Of a stretch of 64,000 nt of DNA, positions 46,262-56,126 are shown in pieces. The DNA comes from Paenibacillus validus NBRC 15382 (GTDB lineage: Bacteria > Bacillota > Bacilli > Paenibacillales > NBRC-103111). Positions within the stretch are counted from its first letter, which is position 1, and each line of letters begins with the position of its first letter. The notes below the pieces were generated by a model. The model saw only the letters and a program-made list of their open reading frames with translations. It had not been told where the DNA came from and made no database searches. The translations under genes were made by a program, and so were the position numbers. The stretch lies in contig NZ_BIMH01000014.1 in NCBI RefSeq assembly GCF_004000985.1, positions 40,596-104,595 of the forward strand, in the 5' to 3' direction.

Positions 46262-48466
46262 GTGATTGCAACCTTAATGTCATTAACAAACAAACAAACC
46301 GCCTCGCACTGCTGCTTCTGCAGCATGCAGTGCGGGCTCACCCTGCAGCCGAGCGGGGGAAGCCCGGGCTTGACCGTGAAACCGAGCCCTGACTTTCCGG
46401 TAGCGACAGGCCTTCTTTGCCAAAAAGGGCTGAACGCGCTGGATCATGTGCTGCATCCGGAGCGGATTACCGCTCCTTTGTTCCGGACGGACTGGCTGAA
46501 GCTGCCGTTCCGCCCCGCGGAAGAAGGCCTGCGCGAGACGGCTGCAGGGAAGGAAGCTCCCGCTGCGGCGTTTCCTTCGGCACGTTCGGCCGGAGCCGCG
46601 TGGAGCTCGGCGCCCTGGGATATCGCGCTGAAGGATATCGCGTCGCGAATCCAGGCGCTGCAGGCGCAATACGGCAACGATGCGGTAGCCGTTTACGGCG
46701 GCGGTTCGCTGACCAACGAGGTGTGCTACTTGCTCGGCAAGTTCACCCGTGTTGCGCTGCGCTCCAGGTATGTCGATTACAACGGTCGGTACTGCATGTC
46801 TTCGGCGGCGGCGGCGAGCAATCAAGCGTTTGGGCTCGATCGCGGCATGACGATGCCGCTGTCGGAGATTCCGAATGCGAAGTATATCATTCTGGCCGGC
46901 ACGAACATCGCCGAATGCCAGCCGACCATGATGCCGTATTTGCTCGAAGCGAAGAAGAACGGCGCCAAGATCGTCACCATCGATCCGCGCAACACGATGA
47001 CGTCGAAGATGGCCGACATTCACGTCAGGCTGCAGCCGGGCTTCGACTCCGTGTTTATGAACGGATTGCTGCACGTGATCATTACGGAACAGCTGGTTGC
47101 GAAATCATTCGTCGACGAGCGGACGACCGGCTTCGATCAGCTTGTTGAAGCGGTAATGCCGTTCACGCCCGCACGAGTGGAAGAGCTGACCGGAGTGCTC
47201 GAGGGCGTCGTTCGGACGATCGCGCGCGGCTTCGCGAAGGCGGAGACGGGCATGGTGCTGACCGCCCGCGGTTTGGAGCAGCAAGTGAACGGCGTGGAGA
47301 ATACGCTCAACTATATCAATCTTGCGCTGCTGACCGGTAAAATCGGGCGCCGAGGCTGCGGTTACGGCGCCGTTACCGGACAGGCGAACGGCCAAGGGGG
47401 ACGCGAGCACGGGTTAAAGGCGGATCAGCTTCCCGGTTATCGGCTGATCGAAGATCCGGCGGCGCGCGAGCATGTCGCGAAAGTATGGGGCATCGATCCG
47501 GGGGAGCTTCCCGGGAAAGGCGTTTCCGCCTACGAGCTGCTGAAGAAGGTGGACGAGGGCGAAATCAAAGCGCTTCTTGTGCTCGGCTCGAATCCGATCG
47601 TTTCCAGTCCGAACAGCCGGATGGTGGAGCGGGCGCTGCAGAAGCTCGAGCTGCTCGTCGTCGTCGATATGTTCGAGACGGAGACGGCGAAGTACGCGCA
47701 CTGGCTGCTGCCCGGGTCATCGTTCCTCGAAGGCGAGGGGACGCTGACGAATCTCGAAGGCCGGGTGTTTCACCGCGGGCAGGCGCTCGAGCCGCCGGGT
47801 CAGGCGAAGCTGGATTACCGCTTCATTTGCGAGCTGGCGGAAGAACTGGGCCGCGGTCAATATTTTCAATACGAAACCATCGAAGATGTCTTCAACGAGC
47901 TGGCTCTTGCCTCCGCCGGGGGCAAAGCGGATTACAGCGGCATAAGCTACGATCGGCTCAAGCGGGAGAAAGGCTTGTTCTGGCCTTGTCCGTCTCCGGA
48001 GCATGCCGGCACGCCGCTCCTGTTCGAGGAGCGCTTCCATCATCCGAACGGCAAAGCCCGGCTGTTCGGCATTACGCCGAAAATGCCTGCGGAGCCGATC
48101 GATACGGATTATCCCTACGTATTGACGACCGGCCGGATCCCGAATCATTATTTGAGCGGGGCGCAAACCCGTCGTACCGAAGGCTTGAACCGGAAGTCGC
48201 CGGAGCCGGTTGCGGAAATTCACCCGTGGCTGGCCGGTAAGATCGGGCTAGGCGTCGGAGACAAAATCCGGCTGACGAGCCGCCGCGACTCGCTTGTCTT
48301 TCAGGTTAAGGTAACGGAGGGGATTCAGCCTCGCACCGTCTTCGTTCCTTTCCATTGGGGCGGGGAAATGTCGGTTAACCGGTTGACGGTTGACGCGCTC
48401 GATCCGACAAGCCGCATGCCGGAATTTAAAATTTGCGCGGTTCAAGTCGAACGCGTACATGGTTAG
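46262..48466 (+). CDS. nasC: Assimilatory nitrate reductase catalytic subunit
   Basis: 734-aa molybdopterin oxidoreductase. The N-terminal [4Fe-4S] cysteines are C17, C20, C24 and C53 (CCFCSMQC and LLCQKG). C178 in GRYCMSSA is the expected molybdenum ligand. The C-terminal domain that binds the cofactor dinucleotide starts about residue 615. There is no Tat signal, so it is cytoplasmic and assimilatory. It lacks the C-terminal [2Fe-2S] domain of some NasA enzymes, and no NasB electron-transfer subunit is next to it, which resembles the ferredoxin-dependent NarB type. GTG 46262 start is likely but the ribosome site is not ideal. A terminator ends the operon. Confidence 0.94.
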   Translation: MIATLMSLTNKQTASHCCFCSMQCGLTLQPSGGSPGLTVKPSPDFPVATGLLCQKGLNALDHVLHPERITAPLFRTDWLKLPFRPAEEGLRETAAGKEAPAAAFPSARSAGAAWSSAPWDIALKDIASRIQALQAQYGNDAVAVYGGGSLTNEVCYLLGKFTRVALRSRYVDYNGRYCMSSAAAASNQAFGLDRGMTMPLSEIPNAKYIILAGTNIAECQPTMMPYLLEAKKNGAKIVTIDPRNTMTSKMADIHVRLQPGFDSVFMNGLLHVIITEQLVAKSFVDERTTGFDQLVEAVMPFTPARVEELTGVLEGVVRTIARGFAKAETGMVLTARGLEQQVNGVENTLNYINLALLTGKIGRRGCGYGAVTGQANGQGGREHGLKADQLPGYRLIEDPAAREHVAKVWGIDPGELPGKGVSAYELLKKVDEGEIKALLVLGSNPIVSSPNSRMVERALQKLELLVVVDMFETETAKYAHWLLPGSSFLEGEGTLTNLEGRVFHRGQALEPPGQAKLDYRFICELAEELGRGQYFQYETIEDVFNELALASAGGKADYSGISYDRLKREKGLFWPCPSPEHAGTPLLFEERFHHPNGKARLFGITPKMPAEPIDTDYPYVLTTGRIPNHYLSGAQTRRTEGLNRKSPEPVAEIHPWLAGKIGLGVGDKIRLTSRRDSLVFQVKVTEGIQPRTVFVPFHWGGEMSVNRLTVDALDPTSRMPEFKICAVQVERVHG

Positions 48467-48477
48467 GTTTTCCCTGC

Positions 48478-48518
48478 AACTCCCATCCGCTGCTGGCGCA
48501 GAACGGATGGGAGTTTTT
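48478..48518 (+). terminator. Terminator of the nitrate operon
   Basis: AACTCCCATCCG (48478-48489) pairs with CGGATGGGAGTT (48504-48515), followed by T residues. Confidence 0.92.
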
Positions 48519-48531
48519 CGCGCGGCGGCCC

Positions 48532-48560
48532 GTATATTTGCCCCTGCAGGCTCATAGGAT
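48532..48560 (+). promoter_or_regulatory. Candidate sigma-E promoter of spoIVFA-spoIVFB
   Basis: GTATATT (48532-48538), 14-nt spacer, CATAGGAT (48553-48560). This resembles the sigma-E consensus, and the B. subtilis spoIVF operon is sigma-E dependent. Confidence 0.5.
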
Positions 48561-48602
48561 GAAGTAAACAAGCTAGCTATAGGGCGAGGGAGGGGCAGGG
48601 GC

Positions 48603-49517
48603 TTGAATACGAGAAAAAATGTGCGTGAACGAAGGAACGAAAAAATCCGCAAGCTCCAGGAGCATGATTGGCGGCGCGGTTTCGGGGAGCCGGACTTGAC
48701 CCATATGCATTTTCCGCTGAACGCCGATCCGCGTTACGCGTATCCGGACGAGCCTGGCGAGGAACAGGGGCGCTTCAACCGGCGCAATGATGGCATTCCG
48801 CCCGTACGTTCCGATCCTGAAGAGGAATGGAACCGCAAGTATCAACGGGAATGGGCGGCTTACGATAAACGCTATCCGGCAGGCGGCGGGGTGGCCGATC
48901 GTCCGCGCTTCAACCGGTTTGCCGTCCGAATACTGCTGAGCGGGCTGCTTTTTGCCGCCGTCTGGGGCTTATATAAGCTGGACCATCCTTGGGCCGAACG
49001 GGGGAAGGACATCGTATCCGCCGCTTTGTCGGAGCCGCTCGATACCGCTGCGCTCGCCGTCTGGTACGAGCGGTATTTCGGCGGGCCGCCTTCGTTTCTG
49101 CCGGCGATTAATCCGGCCAAGCATCAGGATGCGGAGAAGGTGGCCGCGCTTCCGAAGCATTATTTTGCGCCGGTACAGGGCAGGCTGATCGCCGAATTTA
49201 CGCCCGAGCAGGGCGGCGTGCTGCTGGGAGCGCAGGCGGGGACGCCGGTTTCCGCGATCGATACGGGAATGGTTACGTTCGCCGGGGAGAAGGACGATAC
49301 CGGCTTTACGGTCGTGCTGCGGCACACCGGCGGGATGGAGACGGTATACGGGCATTTGGCCGCAGGCAACATTCAGGCGGGGGATTGGCTAAAAGGAGGA
49401 GAGACGGTGGGCACGCTGGCCAAACCGAAAGCGGGACAGGCGTCCGGGGCGTTGTTCTTCGCCGTTTCCAAGGCGGGCAAGCCTCTCGACCCTTCGGATG
49501 TGATTACATTTGAATAA
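48603..49517 (+). CDS. spoIVFA: SpoIVFA-like protein with degenerate M23 domain
   Basis: 304 aa from TTG 48603, with GGGAGGGGC upstream. Charged N-terminal part in the mother-cell cytoplasm (1-98), one membrane helix (about 101-120, AVRILLSGLLFAAVWGLY), and a C-terminal LytM/M23-like domain (about 195-300). The M23 zinc motifs are lost: the first histidine-aspartate motif is absent, and the final HxH reads LFFAV. That fits SpoIVFA, a non-enzymatic inhibitor and scaffold for the SpoIVFB protease. Its end overlaps the spoIVFB start by eight bases. Confidence 0.88.
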   Translation: MNTRKNVRERRNEKIRKLQEHDWRRGFGEPDLTHMHFPLNADPRYAYPDEPGEEQGRFNRRNDGIPPVRSDPEEEWNRKYQREWAAYDKRYPAGGGVADRPRFNRFAVRILLSGLLFAAVWGLYKLDHPWAERGKDIVSAALSEPLDTAALAVWYERYFGGPPSFLPAINPAKHQDAEKVAALPKHYFAPVQGRLIAEFTPEQGGVLLGAQAGTPVSAIDTGMVTFAGEKDDTGFTVVLRHTGGMETVYGHLAAGNIQAGDWLKGGETVGTLAKPKAGQASGALFFAVSKAGKPLDPSDVITFE

Positions 49518-50418
49518 ACGCCGGGGCATCTCTTGGAACTTATGGTTCGGCATTACATTTCGCTTTCATCCGCTGTTCACGCTGCTGCTTCTATTATCCG
49601 TCGTCACCGGGTATGTCGTCGAGATGCTCACGCTGTTCGGGATCGTCCTGATTCACGAAATGGGGCATGTGGCGGCGGCCAAAAGCTTCGGCTGGGATAT
49701 CCGCGAAGTGCAGCTGCTTCCTTTCGGAGGCGTGGCGGTCGTCGAGGAAGCGGCGGGCACGCCCGCTTATCAAGAGGCGGCTGTAGCTCTGGCCGGGCCG
49801 CTGCAGAACGTCTGGATGATGCTGGTCGGTTATATGCTGATGCTGCTTGGAATCATTCCGCCCGTCTGGGGGCAATATTTCATAGAAGCGAACCTGCTGA
49901 TCGCTTTGTTCAACTTGATGCCGGTGCTTCCGCTCGACGGGGGCAAAGTGATGCAAGCGGTGATCGGTTTATGGCTTCCTTACCAAAAAACGATGCAAGC
50001 GGCCTCCATGGTCAGTTTAATTATGAGCGCGCTGTTTATCGCCGTGTCGGTCTTTCACCTGTTGACGGACCGAGGGGGCATTCAACTGAATGGGCTGTTG
50101 ATCGGCGGCTTCTTGTTTTATTCCAATTGGTACGAATGGCGCGGGGTTCCGTATCGCTTCATGCGTTTCCTGCTGCACCGCGAGCGGCGGTTTGAGGAGC
50201 GGGTCTTCTACGGCACCCTCGCCGGGCCTATTGTCGTGCACGGTCACCGCAAAGCGGTGGACGTCGTACAGCTGTTTATGCGGGACCGCTATCATGTCGT
50301 CTATGTCCTCGATGACCGGGCGGCGCGCATTTGCCATATTATTCCCGAGCAGGCGATGCTCGATTGCTATTTTGACCAAACGAAGCGGGGAAGGACGGTT
50401 GCCGAGCTGTTCGCATGA
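49510..50418 (+). CDS. spoIVFB: SpoIVFB site-2-type intramembrane metalloprotease
   Basis: 302 aa, TTG start inside the end of spoIVFA, so translation is coupled. The zinc motif HEMGH is residues 49-53 within a membrane helix, and NLMPVLPLDGG is the second conserved motif with the aspartate ligand. About six membrane helices are followed by a C-terminal CBS-like domain (about 225-300). SpoIVFB cuts pro-sigma-K in the mother cell late in sporulation. Confidence 0.94.
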   Translation: MNKRRGISWNLWFGITFRFHPLFTLLLLLSVVTGYVVEMLTLFGIVLIHEMGHVAAAKSFGWDIREVQLLPFGGVAVVEEAAGTPAYQEAAVALAGPLQNVWMMLVGYMLMLLGIIPPVWGQYFIEANLLIALFNLMPVLPLDGGKVMQAVIGLWLPYQKTMQAASMVSLIMSALFIAVSVFHLLTDRGGIQLNGLLIGGFLFYSNWYEWRGVPYRFMRFLLHRERRFEERVFYGTLAGPIVVHGHRKAVDVVQLFMRDRYHVVYVLDDRAARICHIIPEQAMLDCYFDQTKRGRTVAELFA

Positions 50419-50448
50419 GCGCGGCGAGCGCGCGATTCGCCAAAGATT

Positions 50449-50458
50449 ATGGTACAAT
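50449..50458 (+). promoter_or_regulatory. Extended -10 promoter before rng
   Basis: TATGGTACAAT ends at 50458, about 20 bases before the rng start. No clear -35. Confidence 0.45.
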
Positions 50459-50479
50459 ATAGCCGAGGTGTTGCTGCAC

Positions 50480-51721
50480 ATGAAACGAATATTGGTGAAA
50501 TGCGATGACGAGCATACCGAATTGGCGATTTTAGAGCACGGCAAATTAACCGAGTATTATAAAGGCCGGAGGGATCAAGGCCAGCTTGCGGGCAACATCT
50601 ACATCGGCCGCGTCGTGCGCGTGCTGCAGGGCATGCAGTCGGCGTTTGTCGATATCGGGTTGGAACGGAACGGATTTTTGTATATTGATGATTTGCTTCC
50701 CGCGAATTTGGACAAGCAGCCGAAGGAGAAGCCCCCGATACACGATTTGGTCAGCGTCGGCCAACAAGTGATGGTGCAAGTGGCGAAAGAGCCGGTCGGC
50801 ACCAAAGGCGCGCGGGTGACCACCCATTATTCGGTTCCCGGGCGTTTCGGGGTGTATATGCCTTATGCCGACTATGTCGGCGTATCCCGCAAGATCGACA
50901 GCGCTTCGGAGCGGGATAGGCTGAAGAAGATGGCCGAGCGCCAGCTGCAGCCGGGCGAAGGGTTTATCGTCCGGACGGCAGCGCTCGGCGAGACGGAAGA
51001 GGCGCTTGCCGCTGATTTGCAGGAGCTGCGAAACCGGTGGCAGCGGCTGGAGCAGGCCTTGAACCAGGAGGGTTCCGTGCCGCGCAAAATACACAGCGAT
51101 CTGGAGATGCTGCCGCGCCTGATCCGCGACTTGTTTCGCGAGGACGTGCAGGAAGTGCTGGTGAGCTCACCGGACGTCATGGCCGAGGTACGGGGGATCG
51201 TATCGATTCCCGGTTCGCATTGGCTGGCTGAACGGGTGAAGGTTCATACCGGCGCGGACGTGATGGATGACTTCGGCGTCGGCAAGCTTCTCGATCAAGG
51301 GCTGCGCAGGAAGGTATGGCTTGATAACGGCGGATATTTGATCGTGGACCGGACGGAAGCGCTGACGGTTTTCGATGTGAACACCGGCAAGTATACCGGA
51401 TCGATTGATTTGGAGCAGACCGTTTACGACACGAATATGGAGTCGGCCCGGGAAATTGCCCGGCTGCTGCGTCTTCGGGATATCGGCGGACTTATTATCA
51501 TTGATTTTATCGATATGGAAACGGAAGCTCTGCGGCAGCAAGTGTTGGACGAGCTGATCAAGGAAGTGAAGAAGGACCGGACGAAAACCGTTGTCGTCGG
51601 CTGGACGAAGCTCGGCTTGGTGGAAATGACCCGTAAGAAGGTGCGCGACAGCAAGGAGATTACGTCGCCCGAGCCTTGCCGGGCCTGCGGCGGCACCGGC
51701 TTCGCGAACCGCGAGAAATAA
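50480..51721 (+). CDS. rng: Ribonuclease E/G family protein
   Basis: 413 aa from ATG 50480 with GAGGTG nine bases upstream; the frame is open from 50192 through the end of spoIVFB, but that overlap is not credible. The S1-like RNA-binding part (about 35-120, YIGRVVRVLQGMQSAFVDIG) precedes the catalytic DNase-I-like part with FDVNTG and IIIDFIDME, whose aspartates bind the metal. CRACGGTG at the C-terminus is the zinc-link cysteine pair. It is an endonuclease for rRNA maturation and mRNA decay. B. subtilis lacks this gene; its place before rplU is typical of other Firmicutes. Confidence 0.93.
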   Translation: MKRILVKCDDEHTELAILEHGKLTEYYKGRRDQGQLAGNIYIGRVVRVLQGMQSAFVDIGLERNGFLYIDDLLPANLDKQPKEKPPIHDLVSVGQQVMVQVAKEPVGTKGARVTTHYSVPGRFGVYMPYADYVGVSRKIDSASERDRLKKMAERQLQPGEGFIVRTAALGETEEALAADLQELRNRWQRLEQALNQEGSVPRKIHSDLEMLPRLIRDLFREDVQEVLVSSPDVMAEVRGIVSIPGSHWLAERVKVHTGADVMDDFGVGKLLDQGLRRKVWLDNGGYLIVDRTEALTVFDVNTGKYTGSIDLEQTVYDTNMESAREIARLLRLRDIGGLIIIDFIDMETEALRQQVLDELIKEVKKDRTKTVVVGWTKLGLVEMTRKKVRDSKEITSPEPCRACGGTGFANREK

Positions 51722-51724
51722 CCG

Positions 51725-51754
51725 TTGCATTGCTCCAGGTGTTTATGATAGAAT
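51725..51754 (+). promoter_or_regulatory. rplU promoter
   Basis: TTGCAT (51725-51730), 18-nt spacer, TAGAAT (51749-51754). Confidence 0.6.
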
Positions 51755-51760
51755 ATCATG

Positions 51761-51862
51761 GTGTGTTGCTATAGCATGCTGTAACCGCACGAAGCGGGTT
51801 CCGTTCAAGCGCTTGTCTTTCGGGTCAAGCCACCTTGGCTTAGGCGAGTCTGAGACATGAGG
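51761..51862 (+). promoter_or_regulatory. Candidate ribosomal protein L21 leader
   Basis: About 100 nt of structured leader before rplU: TGCTATAGCA, then AACCGC-ACGAA-GCGGGTT (51783-51800), then GGTCAAGCCACCTTGGCTTAGGCG. Position and hairpins fit the L21 leader family of Firmicutes, which is thought to give autoregulation by L21. The call needs a covariance-model search. Confidence 0.55.
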
Positions 51863-51873
51863 AGGTGCAACAA

Positions 51874-52185
51874 ATGTACGCTATTATTGAAACAGGCGGT
51901 AAACAATACAAAGTTTCCGAAGGCGATGTTCTTTACATCGAGAAACTGGAAGCAGGCGCAGGCGATGCCGTAACGTTCGATCGCGTGCTGGCCGTTTCCA
52001 AGGAAAGCGGCTTGGTCGTAGGAGCTCCGCTCATTTCCGGCGCTACCGTTTCCGGTAAAGTCGAGAAACACGGCAAAGGCGAGAAAATCATCGTTTATAA
52101 ATACAAAGCGAAGAAAAACTATCGCCGTAAGCAAGGTCATCGTCAACCGTACACAAAAGTTGTGATCGAAAAGATCCAAGCGTAA
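51874..52185 (+). CDS. rplU: 50S ribosomal protein L21
   Basis: 103 aa, full length. [18 protein letters not shown] is the L21 N-terminus, and [15 protein letters not shown] the conserved basic C-terminal segment. ATG 51874 follows GGAGGTG. First gene of the rplU-prp-rpmA operon. Confidence 0.98.
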   Translation: MYAIIETGGKQYKVSEGDVLYIEKLEAGAGDAVTFDRVLAVSKESGLVVGAPLISGATVSGKVEKHGKGEKIIVYKYKAKKNYRRKQGHRQPYTKVVIEKIQA

Positions 52186-52192
52186 GAACGAT

Positions 52193-52531
52193 ATGATTCG
52201 CGTCACGATTAAACGGGGAGCGAGCGGTCGGATCGAGCGTTTTCATGCGGACGGTCATGCGCAGTACGACGAACCGGGCAAAGATATCGTTTGTGCCGGC
52301 GTATCGGCAGTCACGGTCGGCACGGTCAACGCGATTGAAGCGTTAACCGGTGTGCAGTTGAAAACCCGGATGAAGCACGGATTTCTGTCGGCGGACATTC
52401 CGCCAGCGGCCGATGCCCAGACGGAAAGCAAGATGCAGTTGTTACTTGAAGGCATGGTCATCATGCTGAAATCTATTGAACAGTCGTATAGCGCATATAT
52501 AGCAATGCAAGACCAGACATCATCCAAGTAA
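52193..52531 (+). CDS. prp: Ribosomal-processing cysteine protease Prp (YsxB)
   Basis: 112 aa. The catalytic pair is H22 (DGHAQY) and C34 (IVCAGVSA), the same positions as in the Staphylococcus enzyme. Prp removes the N-terminal extension of L27, which is encoded next and carries the matching cleavage site. The start lies seven bases after rplU and has only a weak ribosome site, so translation is probably coupled and low. Confidence 0.95.
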   Translation: MIRVTIKRGASGRIERFHADGHAQYDEPGKDIVCAGVSAVTVGTVNAIEALTGVQLKTRMKHGFLSADIPPAADAQTESKMQLLLEGMVIMLKSIEQSYSAYIAMQDQTSSK

Positions 52532-52545
52532 GGAGGTAGACAGAC

Positions 52546-52857
52546 ATGTTACAATTGAATCTTCAATTGTTCGCATCGAAGAAGGGTGTAGGTTCCACCA
52601 AGAACGGTCGTGACAGTATCGCGAAACGTCTTGGCGTGAAACGTGCCGACGGTCAAACCGTAACGGCCGGCAGCATCCTCGTTCGTCAACGCGGAACGAA
52701 AATTCACCCGGGCAATAACGTGGGGATCGGTTCCGACGACACGCTGTTCGCGAAAGTGGAAGGCGTCGTGAAATTCGAACGTCTCGGTCGCGATCGTAAA
52801 AAAGTGAGCGTCTACCCAGCAACGGCAGCTCCGGTAGCCGCTGCGGTAGAAGTGTAA
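52546..52857 (+). CDS. rpmA: 50S ribosomal protein L27 with Prp-cleaved extension
   Basis: 103 aa. The N-terminus [17 protein letters not shown] has the Firmicutes extension and Prp cleavage site between A10 and S11. After cleavage the N-terminus of L27 reaches the peptidyl transferase centre. A near-perfect AAGGAGGT precedes the ATG. The alanine-rich C-terminal tail ([12 protein letters not shown]) is slightly longer than in B. subtilis. Confidence 0.98.
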   Translation: MLQLNLQLFASKKGVGSTKNGRDSIAKRLGVKRADGQTVTAGSILVRQRGTKIHPGNNVGIGSDDTLFAKVEGVVKFERLGRDRKKVSVYPATAAPVAAAVEV

Positions 52858-52872
52858 CAAACGGCAAACGTC

Positions 52873-52914
52873 CAAACCCTGGCGAACTGAGCTTCGCCAG
52901 GGTTTGTTTTTTTT
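52873..52914 (+). terminator. Terminator after rpmA
   Basis: CAAACCCTGGCGAA (52873-52886) pairs with TTCGCCAGGGTTTG (52893-52906), then eight T residues. Confidence 0.93.
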
Positions 52915-52944
52915 GCAGAAAATCGTGAACTTTGCTATACGGCA

Positions 52945-52953
52945 TGCTATACT
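52945..52953 (+). promoter_or_regulatory. Extended -10 promoter before spo0B
   Basis: TGCTATACT (TATACT at 52948-52953) about 40 bases before spo0B; the -35 (GTGAAC) is weak. Confidence 0.45.
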
Positions 52954-52991
52954 GTTAAGGATATCCATGAGCGGAACGGAGAGATCGGAGC

Positions 52992-53636
52992 ATGGCCCCA
53001 AGGGTAAATGATGGCGATAACGAACAGCATAATACGGACAAGCCGGCACCGCGCCTTGCCCTGGAGTCCGCTGCGCTTGCGTCGGAGCAGGACTTGCTTG
53101 TGCTTCGTTTATTCAATCACTACCGGCACGATTGGATGAACGACATCCAAATCTTAATGGGTTACGTGCAATTAAAAAAGTATGATAAATTGCAGGCGAT
53201 GATGGAAAAAATAAAAGACAAGGTGCAGCAGGAAAGCTTGATTTCGAAGCTTGGCATTCCGTCTTTAATTGTGTACCTGCTCTCGTTCCAGACGGAAGTG
53301 AAGGAGCTGCAGCTGCACATGCGGATGAGCGAAGAAATTCGCCTGCAGGAGCTGCCGCACGCGCATGAGGTGGCCGAGGGCGTGAAGGCGCTGATGGAAG
53401 GCTTCAAGCAGGAAGCGGTCTCTTCGACGAATTCGGAGGTCAACACGCTGGAATTGACATGGTCCAAGCAGGATCGGACGCTATGCCTGGATATCAGCTA
53501 TGAAGGCGGCTATCTTCCGGAGCGGCTGCAGCGGCTAGAAGCGAGCCTAAACTCCCGTTGGAAAACGGGCGGGTGGAGCATCCGGAGCCGGTACGATGAA
53601 CGTTCGGTCGTTTGGGCGGCAGCCTGGACCTATTAA
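52992..53636 (+). CDS. spo0B: Sporulation phosphotransferase Spo0B
   Basis: 214 aa. The phosphorylated histidine is H46 in NHYRHDWMND, the Spo0B motif. Two helices (about 35-95) form the dimer bundle, and the C-terminal part is a degenerate histidine-kinase ATPase fold. Spo0B passes phosphate from Spo0F to Spo0A at the onset of sporulation. The N-terminal 30 residues are a low-complexity extension. Position between rpmA and obg is conserved. Confidence 0.9.
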   Translation: MAPRVNDGDNEQHNTDKPAPRLALESAALASEQDLLVLRLFNHYRHDWMNDIQILMGYVQLKKYDKLQAMMEKIKDKVQQESLISKLGIPSLIVYLLSFQTEVKELQLHMRMSEEIRLQELPHAHEVAEGVKALMEGFKQEAVSSTNSEVNTLELTWSKQDRTLCLDISYEGGYLPERLQRLEASLNSRWKTGGWSIRSRYDERSVVWAAAWTY

Positions 53637-54974
<1,338 letters not shown>

Positions 54975-55022
54975 GAGGGGACGCCGCTTGCTGCATCACT
55001 GCCGGGCGGCGCAATTCCAAAT

Positions 55023-55115
55023 AAATAGCGGAACTAGGATGCCGTATTGTCCCGATTTCTGGTAGAACAACCAGATCTCGGGACGAATAGCGCATCGCAG
55101 TTCCGCTATTTTTTT
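55023..55115. repeat. Long intergenic inverted repeat, copy 1
   Basis: Ends AAATAGCGGAACT (55023-55035) and AGTTCCGCTATTT (55099-55111) with a T run to 55115. The interior also pairs: GATGC/GCATC, TATT/AATA, GTCCCGA/TCGGGAC, CTGGT/ACCAG. The whole 93 nt fold into one hairpin. Ends match the element at 62946-63038. The rest of this 300-base gap is GC-rich without a recognised signal. Confidence 0.9.
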
Positions 55116-55278
55116 ATGGATTTCATTCAGCGGAGCAAAGGGAAGCGCGCAGGCTGCCGTCAGCCGCCGCAGCGTCTGGAGTCCGGCACGAAGCGGCGTA
55201 ACGGGCTCGTCTGCGGCCGCCCGGCAAACGGCCGGCGTAAGCGGCCTCGTCCGGCTGCGGCAGGCGGCCTAGCGCTCG

Positions 55279-56094
55279 CTAGCTTTCCCGCGGCGACAGC
55301 CAAGCGCGTCCTTGCCGCCAATGCACGTCTACGGGAAGTTCGAAGAAGCGGGAGAGACGTTCTTCGGTAAGCAGCGCCCTCGTTGCGCCCGCATCGAACA
55401 CTTTGCCCCGGCGCAGCAGCAGCGTATGGCCGAACATCGGCAAAATTTCCTCCGTATGGTGCGTAACGTACACAAAGGTAGGCGCATCCGCCTGCGCCCC
55501 CAACGCTTCAATGCCGCCAAGCAGCGTTTCGCGCGCGAACAGATCGAGCCCGTTGCACGGCTCGTCCAAAATGAGCAGCTTCGGCGAAGCCATCAGCGCG
55601 CGGGCGATCAGCACCTTCTGCTTCTCGCCCTGCGAGCACGTCTGATACGGCCGATCCCACAGGTGGGCGCAGCCAAGCTGGCGCATCAGCTCTGCAGCCT
55701 GTTCGAAGTCGTCGTCATCTGGCTTATCGTATAAGCCGATTGTAGCGAATTTGCCGCTGAGCACGACGTATTGCGTCCGATCGCTGGCGTGCAGCTTTTC
55801 CTGTAAAGACGAGCTGACCCAGCCGATCGACTTGCGCAGCTCGCGCAGATCAACCGTCCCGTACGTTTCGCCAAGCACGGCGACGCTTCCGCGGGTCGGC
55901 CAGATGTAACCGGTGATCATGTTGAGCAGCGTCGTTTTGCCCGAGCCGTTCAAGCCGAGCAGCGCCCAGTGCTCCCCTTTGCGAACGCGCCATGTGACGT
56001 CCGAAAGCAGCGTCTTCTGATCCCTGTTGTAGGTGATACCCTGCACGTCAATATCGTAAACGTATCTTTCATCTTTCGGGTTCTCATCGATCAC
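55279..56094 (-). CDS. ABC transporter ATP-binding protein, YlmA-like
   Basis: 271 aa from GTG 56094, which has GGGAGG ten bases upstream; an in-frame ATG at 56118 has no ribosome site. Walker A is GLNGSGKTT, the signature is SQGEKQKVLIARAL, Walker B LLILDEPCNGLD and the switch histidine VTHHTEE. No membrane subunit is near. Lone ATPases like B. subtilis YlmA may not serve transport at all. It is the last gene of a three-gene minus-strand run with the thiamine-binding-type and Nudix genes. Confidence 0.85.
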   Translation of the reverse strand: MIDENPKDERYVYDIDVQGITYNRDQKTLLSDVTWRVRKGEHWALLGLNGSGKTTLLNMITGYIWPTRGSVAVLGETYGTVDLRELRKSIGWVSSSLQEKLHASDRTQYVVLSGKFATIGLYDKPDDDDFEQAAELMRQLGCAHLWDRPYQTCSQGEKQKVLIARALMASPKLLILDEPCNGLDLFARETLLGGIEALGAQADAPTFVYVTHHTEEILPMFGHTLLLRRGKVFDAGATRALLTEERLSRFFELPVDVHWRQGRAWLSPRES

Positions 56095-56126
56095 GTTCCG
56101 TTTTCCTCCCACTCCCATACGGGGCT

